Positions 9,274 through 19,076 are shown, counted from the stretch's first letter. The stretch is DNA of 64,000 bases from Lachnospiraceae bacterium (GCA_009911185.1 QXWW01000015.1:21823-85822), one strand, 5' to 3'. Notes: generated by a model not told the origin, from the sequence alone. A program made the numbers and translations.

Positions 9274-9311
9274 GCAGTCAGCACCTCATAAGCGGGAGCT
9301 GGCTGTTTTTT
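9274..9311 (+). terminator. Intrinsic terminator of the hom/apgM cluster
   Basis: CAGTCAGC (9275-9282) pairs with GCTGGCTG (9298-9305), with one G-T wobble, followed by six T. The U-tract merges into repeat A1. Confidence 0.75.
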
Positions 9312-9485
9312 ATCTTATAGGAAATACATTGTCACTTAAAAGTGTGAAAGTATCTTTCCTATAGAATAAAAATGGTATGCGAACGGATGTAGGAAGTATG
9401 TTATTGTTTCGCAATAAGCATCCGGTGCGTCAAAGTGTGCAGCCCCTGAAAAATGAGGGGTAAGGGGAGTTGAAGTGAGCTTACC
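9306..9485 (+). repeat. Dispersed intergenic repeat family A, copy A1
   Basis: About 180 bp shared with 24749 and, on the other strand, 30717; 19069 is a diverged relative. It begins in the terminator U-tract with TTTTTATCTTATAGGAAA, whose inverse TTTCCTATAGAATAAAAA follows about 35 bases later. A second folded block comes next (CGGATG ... TTATTG/CAATAA ... CATCCG), then GTGCGTCAAAGTGTGCAG and a CCCCT/AGGGG hairpin. It fills most of the 340-bp gap before the response regulator. A 28-codon frame starting MRTDVGSM is present but is not conserved as an ORF in the other copies. Confidence 0.8.
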
Positions 9486-9582
9486 ATTTATGCCCGGACA
9501 TCGAAAATCTCCTGTTGTGCTTTACAAAAAACGCGATTTGTTATATGATTTTTATAACATATCCTAAGAGGAGAATTTCGAC

Positions 9583-10296
9583 ATGAATCTTTTGATTGTA
9601 GATGATGAAATGCTGGAAGTTACCGTAATAGAAAAGATGATAGACAGGCATAAGCTCGGGATTGATGAAATTTACAAAGCGTACAGTATGGAACAGGCAG
9701 TGAAGATGTTTTCTTTTTATGACATAGATATTTTACTCAGTGATGTGGAAATGCCAAAAGGAAGCGGACATAAGCTTGTAAAGTGGGTCAGGAGCCAGAA
9801 CAGGCCTGTTGTGGCGATCTTTCTTACCAGCCATGCCGTATTTCGTTATGCCCAGGAAGCAATTTCGCTGGGAGTGACAGAATATCTTTTAAAGCCGGTC
9901 GAAAAGGATACATTGGAAACCGCGCTTGTGGCGGCTGTGCAAAAAGCCAGTCCATTTCAGGAAAAACAGGGATCTAAAATGATTCGCCAGTTAAAGGATT
10001 ATATTGTCAGGAATATAGACCGGGAAATCAGCAGAAAAGAGCTTGCGGCGCAAATTTATGTGCATCCGGATTATCTGTCGCATGTATTTAAAGAGAAAAC
10101 CGGAATGTCAGTCTCGGATTACATTACCAATGTGCGCATAGAACACGCGAAGACGCTGCTTCTTACAACCGAAGATTCTATCTCAGAAATTGCCTCGAAA
10201 TCGGGATACGCAGATACAACATATTTCGGCAAAGTTTTTAAGAAACAAACGGAAATGACTCCCAAAGAATACAGAAAGACGGGAAACAGACGATGA
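9583..10296 (+). CDS. Response regulator with AraC-type DNA-binding domain (YesN type)
   Basis: 237 residues. The receiver domain (1-115) has the acidic pair in VDDE, phospho-acceptor Asp54 in LLSDVEMPKG, Thr/Ser in FLTSH and Lys104 in YLLKPVEK. The AraC/XylS domain (about 135-237) has two helix-turn-helix units (SRKELAAQIYVHPDYLSHVFKEK and SISEIASKSGYADTTYFGKVF). It overlaps the following kinase gene by the ATGA junction, so the two are co-translated partners. A GAGGAG site precedes ATG 9583. It is the likely regulator of the solute-binding protein and the GH3 gene downstream. Confidence 0.94.
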   Translation: MNLLIVDDEMLEVTVIEKMIDRHKLGIDEIYKAYSMEQAVKMFSFYDIDILLSDVEMPKGSGHKLVKWVRSQNRPVVAIFLTSHAVFRYAQEAISLGVTEYLLKPVEKDTLETALVAAVQKASPFQEKQGSKMIRQLKDYIVRNIDREISRKELAAQIYVHPDYLSHVFKEKTGMSVSDYITNVRIEHAKTLLLTTEDSISEIASKSGYADTTYFGKVFKKQTEMTPKEYRKTGNRR

Positions 10297-11984
10297 TGAA
10301 AAAAATACGTTTTGTGCATTCCTTCCGCCGGCGTATGGTATGGGCGATGACCGGCTCGCTGTTTTTGGTATGCATGGTAATTGTTGGGTACAATGTCTAC
10401 ATATATAAGAGCACGGATAAAATCGTAGACCGGACCATTGCAAATTCATTGGAGCTGTATGCCCAGGAAGTAGATTTTGCTCTGGATAACACAGATGCTT
10501 TTCTGGTAAATAGATGTCTGCTGCATGATACCATACGCAAAATCAGGAAACCAAGAAAAGAGATGGATCGGTATCTGGCAATCGGTGAAATACAGGAGTT
10601 GTTTTGGTCGTCAATTGGCAGTTACAGCCTGATGGACGGCCTGTTTTTGTATGACGGGCAGGACGATATATATATCAGTCAGGCAAAGCGGTATGAGGGG
10701 ACGGATGAGCGGGGGCTTATAAAAAATTCTATGGAAGATATCGTCCGGCAATTCCTGGAAACGGCAGCCTCCAACGAAAACGAGTGGTTTTCCATACAGT
10801 CGGGGGATGATTTTTTTCTGATCAAAATGTATGAATTTCAGGGAGTCTACGTGGGAAGCTGGGTGCATGTGGATACGCTGTTAGAGAAACTGAAAAGTAT
10901 TCCTGCAGATGACCAGGATTATGTTTTGGTTCAGGACGCCGCCCGGCGGACGCTTACGGCGGCTCCTTTGGCAGATATACAAAAAGAAAGCGGCGATGTC
11001 CTTTTGATGGACGGCAAAAAATATAAAATGATCCGCCAGCAGACAGAATACGATGCGTTTTCTTTCCTGGTTCTGCGGGATTGCCAGAGAGGAGTCCGGA
11101 ACATAAGCGGCATTGTCATGCAGGCAGGGATTGCTTTTATTTTGATAGCAGGTCTTGGCATGGGAATGGCGGCGGTTCAGAAACATTTATTCAGACAGCC
11201 GATAGACCGTCTTGTCGAGGCGATGAATCAGTTAAGACAGGGGAATTTTAATGTGCGTCTGGAGAAAGAAGCGGTTTTTGAGGAATTATGGACGGTAAGC
11301 GAGGCCTTTGATCGTATGATAAAAGAAATCGAGACGCTCAAAATCAGTGTGTACGAGGAAAAATTACAGAAGCAGAATGCAAAAATTATGTATCTTCAAG
11401 AACAGATTAATCCTCATTTTCTGACAAATTGTCTGAATATGATTCGCAACCTTTCGATCATGGGGGAGGAAGAAAAGGTGCAGAAGGCGGTTTTGCTTTT
11501 GAGCAGTTTTATGCGCCGTTCCCTTACATACAGCACAAAAATTAAATTGAAACAGGAATTAGAACATGTAAGAGATTTTGAAGAGCTGCAGAAAATGCGG
11601 TATGGAGATCAGTTTACGCTGGTGTCAGAGATTGAAGAAGGTCTGGATTCCTATGAAATTCCCACAATGATGATTCAGGTATTTGTAGAAAATTCTATCA
11701 AACATCAATTGGATCCTGAGAGGCATTTGATGATATGGGTTCGCGTCTGGTGTGAGAATGCGGGTCGGCTTATGCTTCAGGTGGCAGATGACGGAGAAGG
11801 TTTTTTAGAATCGGAACTGAATTGCTTCAATGCAAAGCAACGGCTGACAGACGGAGAGGGAGAACATATTGGAATTTATAATGTCTGTCAGAGATTAGAG
11901 CTATTATATGGAGAGGAAGCAGATATTTTATTTTCAAACAGAGCAGATTCAGGCGCAGTCATAGATATATGTATTCCTGTTTAG
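10293..11984 (+). CDS. YesM-like sensor histidine kinase
   Basis: 563 residues. A first membrane segment at about 15-38, an extracellular sensor to ~270, a second membrane segment near 271-293 (IVMQAGIAFILIAGLGMGMA), a HAMP linker (RQPIDRLVEAMNQLRQGNF), a coiled-coil linker, and a His_kinase domain with EQINPHFLTNCLNMIRNLS. The ATPase part shows IQVFVENSIKHQ and DDGEGF. It begins inside the stop codon of the response regulator and is followed 22 bases later by a solute-binding protein, so the three form a sensing operon. Confidence 0.94.
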   Translation: MMKKIRFVHSFRRRMVWAMTGSLFLVCMVIVGYNVYIYKSTDKIVDRTIANSLELYAQEVDFALDNTDAFLVNRCLLHDTIRKIRKPRKEMDRYLAIGEIQELFWSSIGSYSLMDGLFLYDGQDDIYISQAKRYEGTDERGLIKNSMEDIVRQFLETAASNENEWFSIQSGDDFFLIKMYEFQGVYVGSWVHVDTLLEKLKSIPADDQDYVLVQDAARRTLTAAPLADIQKESGDVLLMDGKKYKMIRQQTEYDAFSFLVLRDCQRGVRNISGIVMQAGIAFILIAGLGMGMAAVQKHLFRQPIDRLVEAMNQLRQGNFNVRLEKEAVFEELWTVSEAFDRMIKEIETLKISVYEEKLQKQNAKIMYLQEQINPHFLTNCLNMIRNLSIMGEEEKVQKAVLLLSSFMRRSLTYSTKIKLKQELEHVRDFEELQKMRYGDQFTLVSEIEEGLDSYEIPTMMIQVFVENSIKHQLDPERHLMIWVRVWCENAGRLMLQVADDGEGFLESELNCFNAKQRLTDGEGEHIGIYNVCQRLELLYGEEADILFSNRADSGAVIDICIPV

Positions 11985-12005
11985 AGGTATCCAAAAGGAG
12001 ACGGG

Positions 12006-13517
12006 ATGGAAAGAAAAGCAAAAAGGCAAATCCAATGCGTGGTTTTAATAGCGGGATTTTTATTGCTATTTAGTATTGCACAAAAGGGATATTTGACAAA
12101 GACAGAAAATAAACCGCAAATGTATACAGCAAAAGAAGCAGATACAAAAGAGCCGCCGACGCTTGTAGTTGCATATCCGACTGCGGCGGCAATGTTTCCA
12201 GAAGACCAGAAAATGGTGGAGGAAGCAGTCAAAGAAATCGTGCGCAAAAAACTTGGTATCGAAGTGAAATTTCTCACAAACCTCTGGAATTACGAATCAG
12301 AAATCAGTTCTATGCTCGCAGGGCAGCAGCAGATTGATTTGCTGTTTTGCCATAACAATTTATTCCAGGAAATGCTGATGAATAACGAGCTGTGCCAGTT
12401 AGACGGACTGCTTGAAACCTTTGGACGGGGGATTATAGATGCGGTTGGGAGAGATATGATTGATATCTGTAAGGTTCAGGGGAAACTTTACGGCCTTCCC
12501 AACAACCGTGATTATGCAGTCGGATGGCAGGGATATATCCTCAGAAAAGATATCCTGGATAAGTACGGAATCCGCAAAGAGGACATTACTTCAGAAGAAA
12601 AATTAGAGATCGTATTTGCGATTGTCAAAGGGGCGGAACCGGAGTTGGAGATTGTAGACTGCGATAATACCACGATGCTTGGAAACCAGTACTTTACAGA
12701 CAATGCAAACAACAGCCCGTTTGGCGTGCATATGGATTATGGAAGGGAACAAAAGCTTACCAATGTTTTTAAAACAAAAGAGTATCGGGAGGCTTTAGAG
12801 CGTGTCTACCGCTGGCGGCAGCTTGGATATCTAGAGAAAGATCCGTTTAAAATAACAGATTCCATTGATAACCGCATGAGAAACGGTACGCTGTTCGCTT
12901 ATGCCTGCAGGGGCAAACCGGGAATTGAACAGCAGGAAAAGCTTTCGCACAACCGCGACGTCGTGTTTGTACAATTTGGGGAAAATGCTGTGATTGGCAA
13001 TGCAGCGTCCGTTATGCCATGGGCGATTCCAGCCAATACTGTTTCCGCAGAGAAATCCATGCAGCTATTAAATCTCTTTTACACGGATGCAGAGATTATG
13101 AACCTGTTTTCCTACGGGATTGAAGGCGTTCATTATGTAAAAAAGGCAAACGGGCAGATTACCGTTCCGGAAGGAAAAAGCACCAATCCTTTTATTGGCG
13201 AGGCATGGCGTATGCCTAATCAGTTTATCACTTATGTCTGGGAGGGAAATCCGCCGACGCATTGGCAGAATGTCCGGCGCATAAACGAAGAGTCCATACA
13301 CGGGTGCGATTATGGATTTTACTTTGATATTACTCCTGTTTCCACGGAATATCTGGAACTGACGTCAATTTATAATAAATACCGCGTGATTCTGGAAAAC
13401 GGACTGGTAGACCCGGAGGAAGGCTTAGAGCAGATGAACAGAGAGTTAGAAGCAAATTTTATCGAGGAGGTAATTGCAGAAAAACAACGGCAGTTTGAAC
13501 GTTTTCTTTTAAAATAA
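12006..13517 (+). CDS. Extracellular solute-binding protein of the LipO/DUF3502 kind
   Basis: 503 residues from ATG 12006 (GGAGACGGG upstream). One N-terminal hydrophobic segment (residues 11-26) has no lipobox Cys, so it is either a cleaved signal or an uncleaved anchor, unusual for this group, which is mostly lipoproteins. The body reads as a large binding protein (VQGKLYGLPNNRDYAVGWQGYILRKDILDKYG) with a C-terminal DUF3502-like part (PVSTEYLELTSIYNKY, PEEGLEQMNRELE). No permeases are adjacent. Its place after the regulator-kinase pair suggests ligand sensing as much as uptake. Confidence 0.85.
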   Translation: MERKAKRQIQCVVLIAGFLLLFSIAQKGYLTKTENKPQMYTAKEADTKEPPTLVVAYPTAAAMFPEDQKMVEEAVKEIVRKKLGIEVKFLTNLWNYESEISSMLAGQQQIDLLFCHNNLFQEMLMNNELCQLDGLLETFGRGIIDAVGRDMIDICKVQGKLYGLPNNRDYAVGWQGYILRKDILDKYGIRKEDITSEEKLEIVFAIVKGAEPELEIVDCDNTTMLGNQYFTDNANNSPFGVHMDYGREQKLTNVFKTKEYREALERVYRWRQLGYLEKDPFKITDSIDNRMRNGTLFAYACRGKPGIEQQEKLSHNRDVVFVQFGENAVIGNAASVMPWAIPANTVSAEKSMQLLNLFYTDAEIMNLFSYGIEGVHYVKKANGQITVPEGKSTNPFIGEAWRMPNQFITYVWEGNPPTHWQNVRRINEESIHGCDYGFYFDITPVSTEYLELTSIYNKYRVILENGLVDPEEGLEQMNRELEANFIEEVIAEKQRQFERFLLK

Positions 13518-13780
13518 AGGTAGCAGGATATTACGATTTTCCAGCAGGATATTCATGTTTTCCTAAGAACTTTTTTGATACAATTTATCTATCGGTTTAA
13601 GGCGTTAAACGCTCTGAATGTCTTACAGGCCAATTTCTCAATTTTGGACGGCGCTATCTGTCTATGATGTACCCTTCACCTCAAGGTATTGCCGCACAAT
13701 TTTGAACAGATTTGCCCTGCAATGCAAACAGACCTTTTGACGCCTTAATCTTTATCAAAAAGAAAGGAGTTAAGTGAGAG

Positions 13781-16700
13781 ATGAAAAGAATGCACGTAGG
13801 AAAATCCATACTGGCGGTTGTCATGGCGGCGGCTGTGGCAGTTACGGCGTTGCCGGTAGGAAATTTGACGGCACATGCGGCGGTTGGGATTTCAGATCCG
13901 GTTTTGGAGAATGCCCAGAATGTCGCAAAGCAGATTGAGGCGGAGGGCATCGTTCTTTTGAAGAATGAAAGCGCTGCGCTGCCGTTGACAGGCGACAAAA
14001 AAATCAATGTCTTCGGAAGCGGTCAGTTGGATCCATTTTATGGAGGGGGAGGCTCCGGTTCTGTAAAAGATACCTATGCCGTTAAATTTCTGGATGCGCT
14101 GAAAAAAGAAGGAATTGCTTACAATGAGACATTGGCCCAAACATATGCCGACTGGTATGAGGCACACAAAGAGGACGGCTCCGGCGAAGGAGAAGGGGGA
14201 GCGGCAGGACAGCTTGTGATAGACCAGGTAAGGGCAGAAATGAGCGGGGATGATCTCACAGACGCGATTATGACCCAGGCAAAAGGTTATGCCGACGCAG
14301 CCGTTATTATGATTTCACGTTCCGGAAGCGAGAGCGCGGATTTAACGCCGGAACTTTTAAAACTGCAGCCGAAAGAAAAGTCTATGGTAGACAAAGTATG
14401 TAAGACGTTTAGCAAGGTTATCGTATTATTTAACATCTGCAATGTTTTAGAGATGGGATGGCTGGACGAGTACGAGAGTATCAAAGCAGCGGCAATCATC
14501 TGGGCGCCGGGCGAATATGGCATGGAATCAGTAGCGCAGATGTTGACGGGAACCGTGAATCCCTCCGGCAGGCTGGCAGATACCATTGCAAAATCTGTAA
14601 ACGATCATCCGTCTACGGTGAATTTTGGAGATTTTCCTTACACGAAGGATGGGGAGGCTCCTGTATGGGGACAGGTGACCAGCCAGGACGGAAAACCGGC
14701 AGAAGGCTGGACAAACGGCAACGGATATTACCATGTTGATTATGAGGAAGGGATTTACATAGGATACCGTTATTTTGAGACATTTGGCGTAGACGTTCAG
14801 TATCCGTTTGGATATGGACTGTCATACACCGACTTTACATGGGAAACAGGCGAACTGAAAGAACAGAACGGCGTACTTTCCCTCGATGTAAAGGTTACGA
14901 ATACGGGAGAAAAAGACGGAAAAGATGTAGTAGAGGTCTATTATGAAGCGCCTTATACGGCAGGCGGAGTAGAGAAATCCTCCTGTGTGCTGGCAGGTTT
15001 TGCAAAGACAAAGCTGTTGAAAAAAGGCGAGAGCGAAACGGTAACAGTTAGTTTTGACGTGAACGATATGGCTTCTTATGACACATCCAAAGGCAAATAT
15101 GTACTGGATGCGGGTGAATATAAGATCAAGGCTGCTAAAAATGCGCATGATCAAGGTACGGTTAAGAAGTATAACGTAGCGCAGAAAAAAGAAATTGCAA
15201 TAGATGACGCTACAGGCGCAGACATCAAGAACCTGTTTGCCGATGCAGACGACAACGACATGACGCATCTGAAACGGTCAGACAAAGAGAATACGATGCC
15301 AAAAGCTCCGACTACTTATTCAGAAAAACTTCTTGAGGGGATTGACAGCCTGGATAAGGTGAGAGTAACCCCGGAAGAGGGAACTGAGGCGCCGGAAACA
15401 GGCAAGGAATACGATACGCCGATTACGTTAAAAGACGTCAGCGAAGACGAGACAAAATGGGACGCATTTTTAGATCAGCTTACCGTAGACGAGATGATTG
15501 AAATGATAGCCAACAGCGGATTCCGCACGGGCGGCGTAGAGCGTCTCGGCATTCCAGTTACACAGGATAATGACGGACCGGCCTCCGTAAAGGGAGCAGG
15601 CGCCGGACAGTATACAGATACCGGTATCGCATATCCGGTGGAGACGGTACTTGCCTGCACATGGAACGTGGAACTTGCAGAGCAAATGGGAGTAGCCGCA
15701 GGAAAAGAAGCTGCAGATATTGGAACGAATGTATGGTACGCTCCGGCCTGCAATATGCATAGAAGCCCGATGGGAGGCAGGAACTTTGAGTATTATTCCG
15801 AAGACCCGCTTCTGTCCGGTAAAATGGCTGCCGCTGTTACCCGCGGAGCGCAGTCTGAGCAGCTTATTGTAACAGTGAAGCATTTTGCTTTAAATGACCA
15901 GGAAAAAAATCGCGACCAAAATGGAGTGCTTACCTGGGCAGACGAGCAGACTATGCGTGAAATTTATTTAAAACCATTTGAGATTGCGGTAAAGGAAGGA
16001 AAAGCTATGGGTATTATGTCTTCCTTTAACCGGATTGGAACACAGTGGGCAGGCGGAAGCAAAGCGCTTTTGACTGATTTGCTGCGGAAAGAATGGGGAT
16101 TTAACGGTTTTGTAGTTACAGATTATTATTTGAACTTTGGAAGCAGCTATATGAGTCCGGTACTGGCAGTTTATGCGCAGAACGACGCGTTCCTGACAGG
16201 GCTGTGGTTCATTCAGAAGAGTTTTATACCCAAGGCAATGCAAGATGCTTATGCAGCAGATCCGGCGGGGTATGGAGCGGCAATGCGCGCCTGTGTGAAA
16301 AACCTTTGCATGATGAAAATGCAGACGAAAGCTTTCACGGAAGAGGAACAGCCGCCGACAGAGCTTCCGGATCTTCAGGAGGTAACCCATACGACAGTAA
16401 CGGAAGGGTTTGACTGGGGTCCTGCAATCACAAAAGTTGTCTTAAATATGGGAAAAGAGATAGATAACAAAGCAGTGCTTGATAAAGACGTATTCGACGT
16501 TTATGTGGAAAGAAGAGATCCGGCTACTGGAAAGGTTCTTCAGGTTTTTGATTTCTCAACGTGGCAGATGGTAGATTCCAAAGGCAACAGAGAAATAAAG
16601 GAAGTATATGTTTCCGACGCGAGCGGAAAGAAAGCGCAGAGCGGAAATTACATTACCATTGAAATGACGGTTCATCCGACCAATACGCTTGGTTCGCCGT

Positions 16701-18970
16701 TTAATTATGATATGAACAAGGGAGTAAATACTTATATTACTTCAGCTTACACGGTAACACAGAAAAAAGCCATTACTGCAGCGGATGGAAGTACGATTGC
16801 AGTAAAATCTCCGGATACCAAATTTGAGAAAAACAATACCCTGCTTTGCGATGATTTTGATTTGACAGGGACATTCGATTACAAAGATCCGAAATTCGGA
16901 GATATATCTCTTTGCTACGCTTCCTATGCCCCGAAAGAAGACAATGGCAAAAATCCATTGGTTATCTGGCTGCATGGAGCAGGTGAAGGCGGAAAAGATC
17001 CGTCCATCAGCCTGATTGGAAATAAAGTTGTAAATCTGGCAACGGATGAGATTCAGGAGATTTTTGGAGGAGCTTATATTTTAGCGCCTCAGTCTGACAC
17101 CATGTGGATGAATGACGGAAGCGGAGAATATACGACAAGCGGAACTTCCAAATATACGGCTGCCCTGATGGAACTGATCAGAACCTATGTAAGAGGCAAC
17201 AGTGATATTGATACAAGCCGTATTTATATTGGCGGCTGCTCGAACGGCGGTTATATGACAATGAATATGATTACGACATATCCGGATTATTTTGCGGCTG
17301 CATATCCAATTTGCGAGGCTTATAAGAACGAATGGCTGACGGATGAAAAAGTAGATGCCATAAAGGATCTGCCCATTTGGTTTACGCATTCCAAAAATGA
17401 CGGGACGGTCATGATCAGCAAGGGTAAACAAAACAGTACTACCTGGCAGATGGAATTTGAGAAAGATGAAAACGGTGATTTCATTTTGAATGGAGATTAT
17501 TCACCGAAGGCACACGAGAGACTGGTGGCGGCAGGAAACAAAAATGCGCATCTGACATTGTTTGAAGACGTGCATGATATGACGGGAAATTATTTAACAG
17601 CGGACGGCAAACCGTATCAGTATGACGGCCACTGGTCCTGGATTTATACATTAAATAATGAGTGCAGTGAAACCATAGACGGCAAAGAAGTTACCATTAT
17701 GGAGTGGCTGGCTGCACAGAAAAAATCTGCGCAATCAGTGGATAAGACAGAATTAAATGAAGCAATCTCCGAAGCAGAAAAATTTAAGGAAGCAGATTAT
17801 ACAAAGGAAACATGGGACGCCTTACAGTCCGCTCTGGAAAGCGCAAGGGAAACGGCTGATGCGGCAGACGCAACACAGTCTGAGGTGGCAGAGAAAACGA
17901 GAGCGCTGACGGAAGCGATCGAAAATCTGAAAACTAAAGCCAAAGATACGGCAGAGAAAAATGTAGCGGCTGATAAAGAAGCGCTGCAAAAACCGGAAAT
18001 CGGCGTGGGCGATAGCCTTACATTGCCGACTAAGGGCGAGAACGGCAGTGTCATTACATGGACGTCAGACAATGACGCAGTAAAAATTGACGGAGGGGCC
18101 GCAAGCATTACAAAAGGCGATACCGAAATAACGGTAACATTGACCGCAACGATTACTTATGGCGATGGCGAGGATAAGGTAACGGAAACAGTGACCTTTG
18201 AAATCAAGGTTCCGGCAAAAGGCGTGTCTCCGGTAACAGTGAATAAAGCAGATTTGAACAGTCTGATTGAACGCGTGCAGGGAACAGCTAAAGGAAATTA
18301 TACAGATGAAAGCTGGAATGCTTTCCAGAATGCTTTGACAAATGCCCGGAATGTAAATGCTGATCCGGCGGCTACCCAGGCAGTAGTAGACAGTACAAAG
18401 ACGGCGCTGGAAGCAGCAGTAAACGGCCTGACGTTAAAAACCGATATTTCCAAAGCAGCAAAAGTTACCGTAAGTGCAAGCTCTTGCACCTATAATGGTA
18501 AGAAGCAGCAGCCGAAAGTAGTTGTCAAAGTTGGAAACGCAGCACTGGTATCCGGCACTGATTATACGGTAGCTTATAAGAACAATGTTCAGGTTGGCAA
18601 GGCGTCCGTTACCATTACAGGTACTGGAAAATATATGGGAACGGTTACAAAGACATTTAAGATTGTGCCGAAGGCGACATCCATCAAAGGCAAAGTTACG
18701 GCAAAATCCAAAGGTTTCCTTGTAAAATGGGCAAAAGGATCAAAATCTGCGGTAACAGGCTATGAGATTCAGTATTCTACTGACAAGAAGTTTAAGAAGA
18801 AAGCGACTAAGACAAAGACCATTAAGAAAGCAGGCACAACAAAGCTGACAGTTAAAAAACTGAAAGCGAAAAAGAAATATTATGTTCGTGTCAGAACATA
18901 TAAGAAAGTGAAGAATACAAAATATGTTTCAGCATGGTCAAAGGTTAAAACAGTAACAACAAAGAAATAA
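13781..18970 (+). CDS. Secreted multidomain glycoside hydrolase family 3 enzyme with fused esterase and adhesion modules
   Basis: 1729 residues with a signal peptide ending near AHAAV (34). The GH3 domains are in permuted order. The C-terminal-type domain comes first (about 45-350, acid/base motif GSESAD near 180), then an Fn3-like domain (~365-455), then the TIM-barrel domain (~560-880), with the nucleophile Asp in GFVVTDYY near 778. Next is an Ig-like segment and an alpha/beta-hydrolase of the feruloyl-esterase/PHB-depolymerase type (~1010-1310) with LVIWLHGAGEGG and the Ser of GCSNGGY near 1151. FIVAR modules start near 1319 and 1486, with Ig-like domains between and after. A Lys-rich Fn3 domain closes the protein (1633-1729). 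No LPXTG is seen. I infer breakdown of an acylated beta-linked plant glycan at the cell surface. Confidence 0.93.
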   Translation: MKRMHVGKSILAVVMAAAVAVTALPVGNLTAHAAVGISDPVLENAQNVAKQIEAEGIVLLKNESAALPLTGDKKINVFGSGQLDPFYGGGGSGSVKDTYAVKFLDALKKEGIAYNETLAQTYADWYEAHKEDGSGEGEGGAAGQLVIDQVRAEMSGDDLTDAIMTQAKGYADAAVIMISRSGSESADLTPELLKLQPKEKSMVDKVCKTFSKVIVLFNICNVLEMGWLDEYESIKAAAIIWAPGEYGMESVAQMLTGTVNPSGRLADTIAKSVNDHPSTVNFGDFPYTKDGEAPVWGQVTSQDGKPAEGWTNGNGYYHVDYEEGIYIGYRYFETFGVDVQYPFGYGLSYTDFTWETGELKEQNGVLSLDVKVTNTGEKDGKDVVEVYYEAPYTAGGVEKSSCVLAGFAKTKLLKKGESETVTVSFDVNDMASYDTSKGKYVLDAGEYKIKAAKNAHDQGTVKKYNVAQKKEIAIDDATGADIKNLFADADDNDMTHLKRSDKENTMPKAPTTYSEKLLEGIDSLDKVRVTPEEGTEAPETGKEYDTPITLKDVSEDETKWDAFLDQLTVDEMIEMIANSGFRTGGVERLGIPVTQDNDGPASVKGAGAGQYTDTGIAYPVETVLACTWNVELAEQMGVAAGKEAADIGTNVWYAPACNMHRSPMGGRNFEYYSEDPLLSGKMAAAVTRGAQSEQLIVTVKHFALNDQEKNRDQNGVLTWADEQTMREIYLKPFEIAVKEGKAMGIMSSFNRIGTQWAGGSKALLTDLLRKEWGFNGFVVTDYYLNFGSSYMSPVLAVYAQNDAFLTGLWFIQKSFIPKAMQDAYAADPAGYGAAMRACVKNLCMMKMQTKAFTEEEQPPTELPDLQEVTHTTVTEGFDWGPAITKVVLNMGKEIDNKAVLDKDVFDVYVERRDPATGKVLQVFDFSTWQMVDSKGNREIKEVYVSDASGKKAQSGNYITIEMTVHPTNTLGSPFNYDMNKGVNTYITSAYTVTQKKAITAADGSTIAVKSPDTKFEKNNTLLCDDFDLTGTFDYKDPKFGDISLCYASYAPKEDNGKNPLVIWLHGAGEGGKDPSISLIGNKVVNLATDEIQEIFGGAYILAPQSDTMWMNDGSGEYTTSGTSKYTAALMELIRTYVRGNSDIDTSRIYIGGCSNGGYMTMNMITTYPDYFAAAYPICEAYKNEWLTDEKVDAIKDLPIWFTHSKNDGTVMISKGKQNSTTWQMEFEKDENGDFILNGDYSPKAHERLVAAGNKNAHLTLFEDVHDMTGNYLTADGKPYQYDGHWSWIYTLNNECSETIDGKEVTIMEWLAAQKKSAQSVDKTELNEAISEAEKFKEADYTKETWDALQSALESARETADAADATQSEVAEKTRALTEAIENLKTKAKDTAEKNVAADKEALQKPEIGVGDSLTLPTKGENGSVITWTSDNDAVKIDGGAASITKGDTEITVTLTATITYGDGEDKVTETVTFEIKVPAKGVSPVTVNKADLNSLIERVQGTAKGNYTDESWNAFQNALTNARNVNADPAATQAVVDSTKTALEAAVNGLTLKTDISKAAKVTVSASSCTYNGKKQQPKVVVKVGNAALVSGTDYTVAYKNNVQVGKASVTITGTGKYMGTVTKTFKIVPKATSIKGKVTAKSKGFLVKWAKGSKSAVTGYEIQYSTDKKFKKKATKTKTIKKAGTTKLTVKKLKAKKKYYVRVRTYKKVKNTKYVSAWSKVKTVTTKK

Positions 18971-19033
18971 ACATGACGTGGGAGAGAAGCGGTTTCTCTT
19001 TTGAGAGGTTTGTTTTGAATCCCGCAAGCAGCG

Positions 19034-19076
19034 GAAGCTGCCGCACGATTGATTTGGTGCGGCAGCTTCTTTTTTA
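19034..19076 (+). terminator. Strong intrinsic terminator of the GH3 gene
   Basis: A 13-base perfect stem (GAAGCTGCCGCAC at 19034-19046 with its complement at 19057-19069), a 10-base loop and six T. The U-tract is also the first bases of repeat A2. Confidence 0.92.

Noticed and set aside
9306..9485. Family A repeat as a fragment of a group IIC intron
   Set aside because: The position after terminators fits, but the GUGYG start and a domain V-like hairpin at the other end are not visible, and no reverse transcriptase sequence is present.
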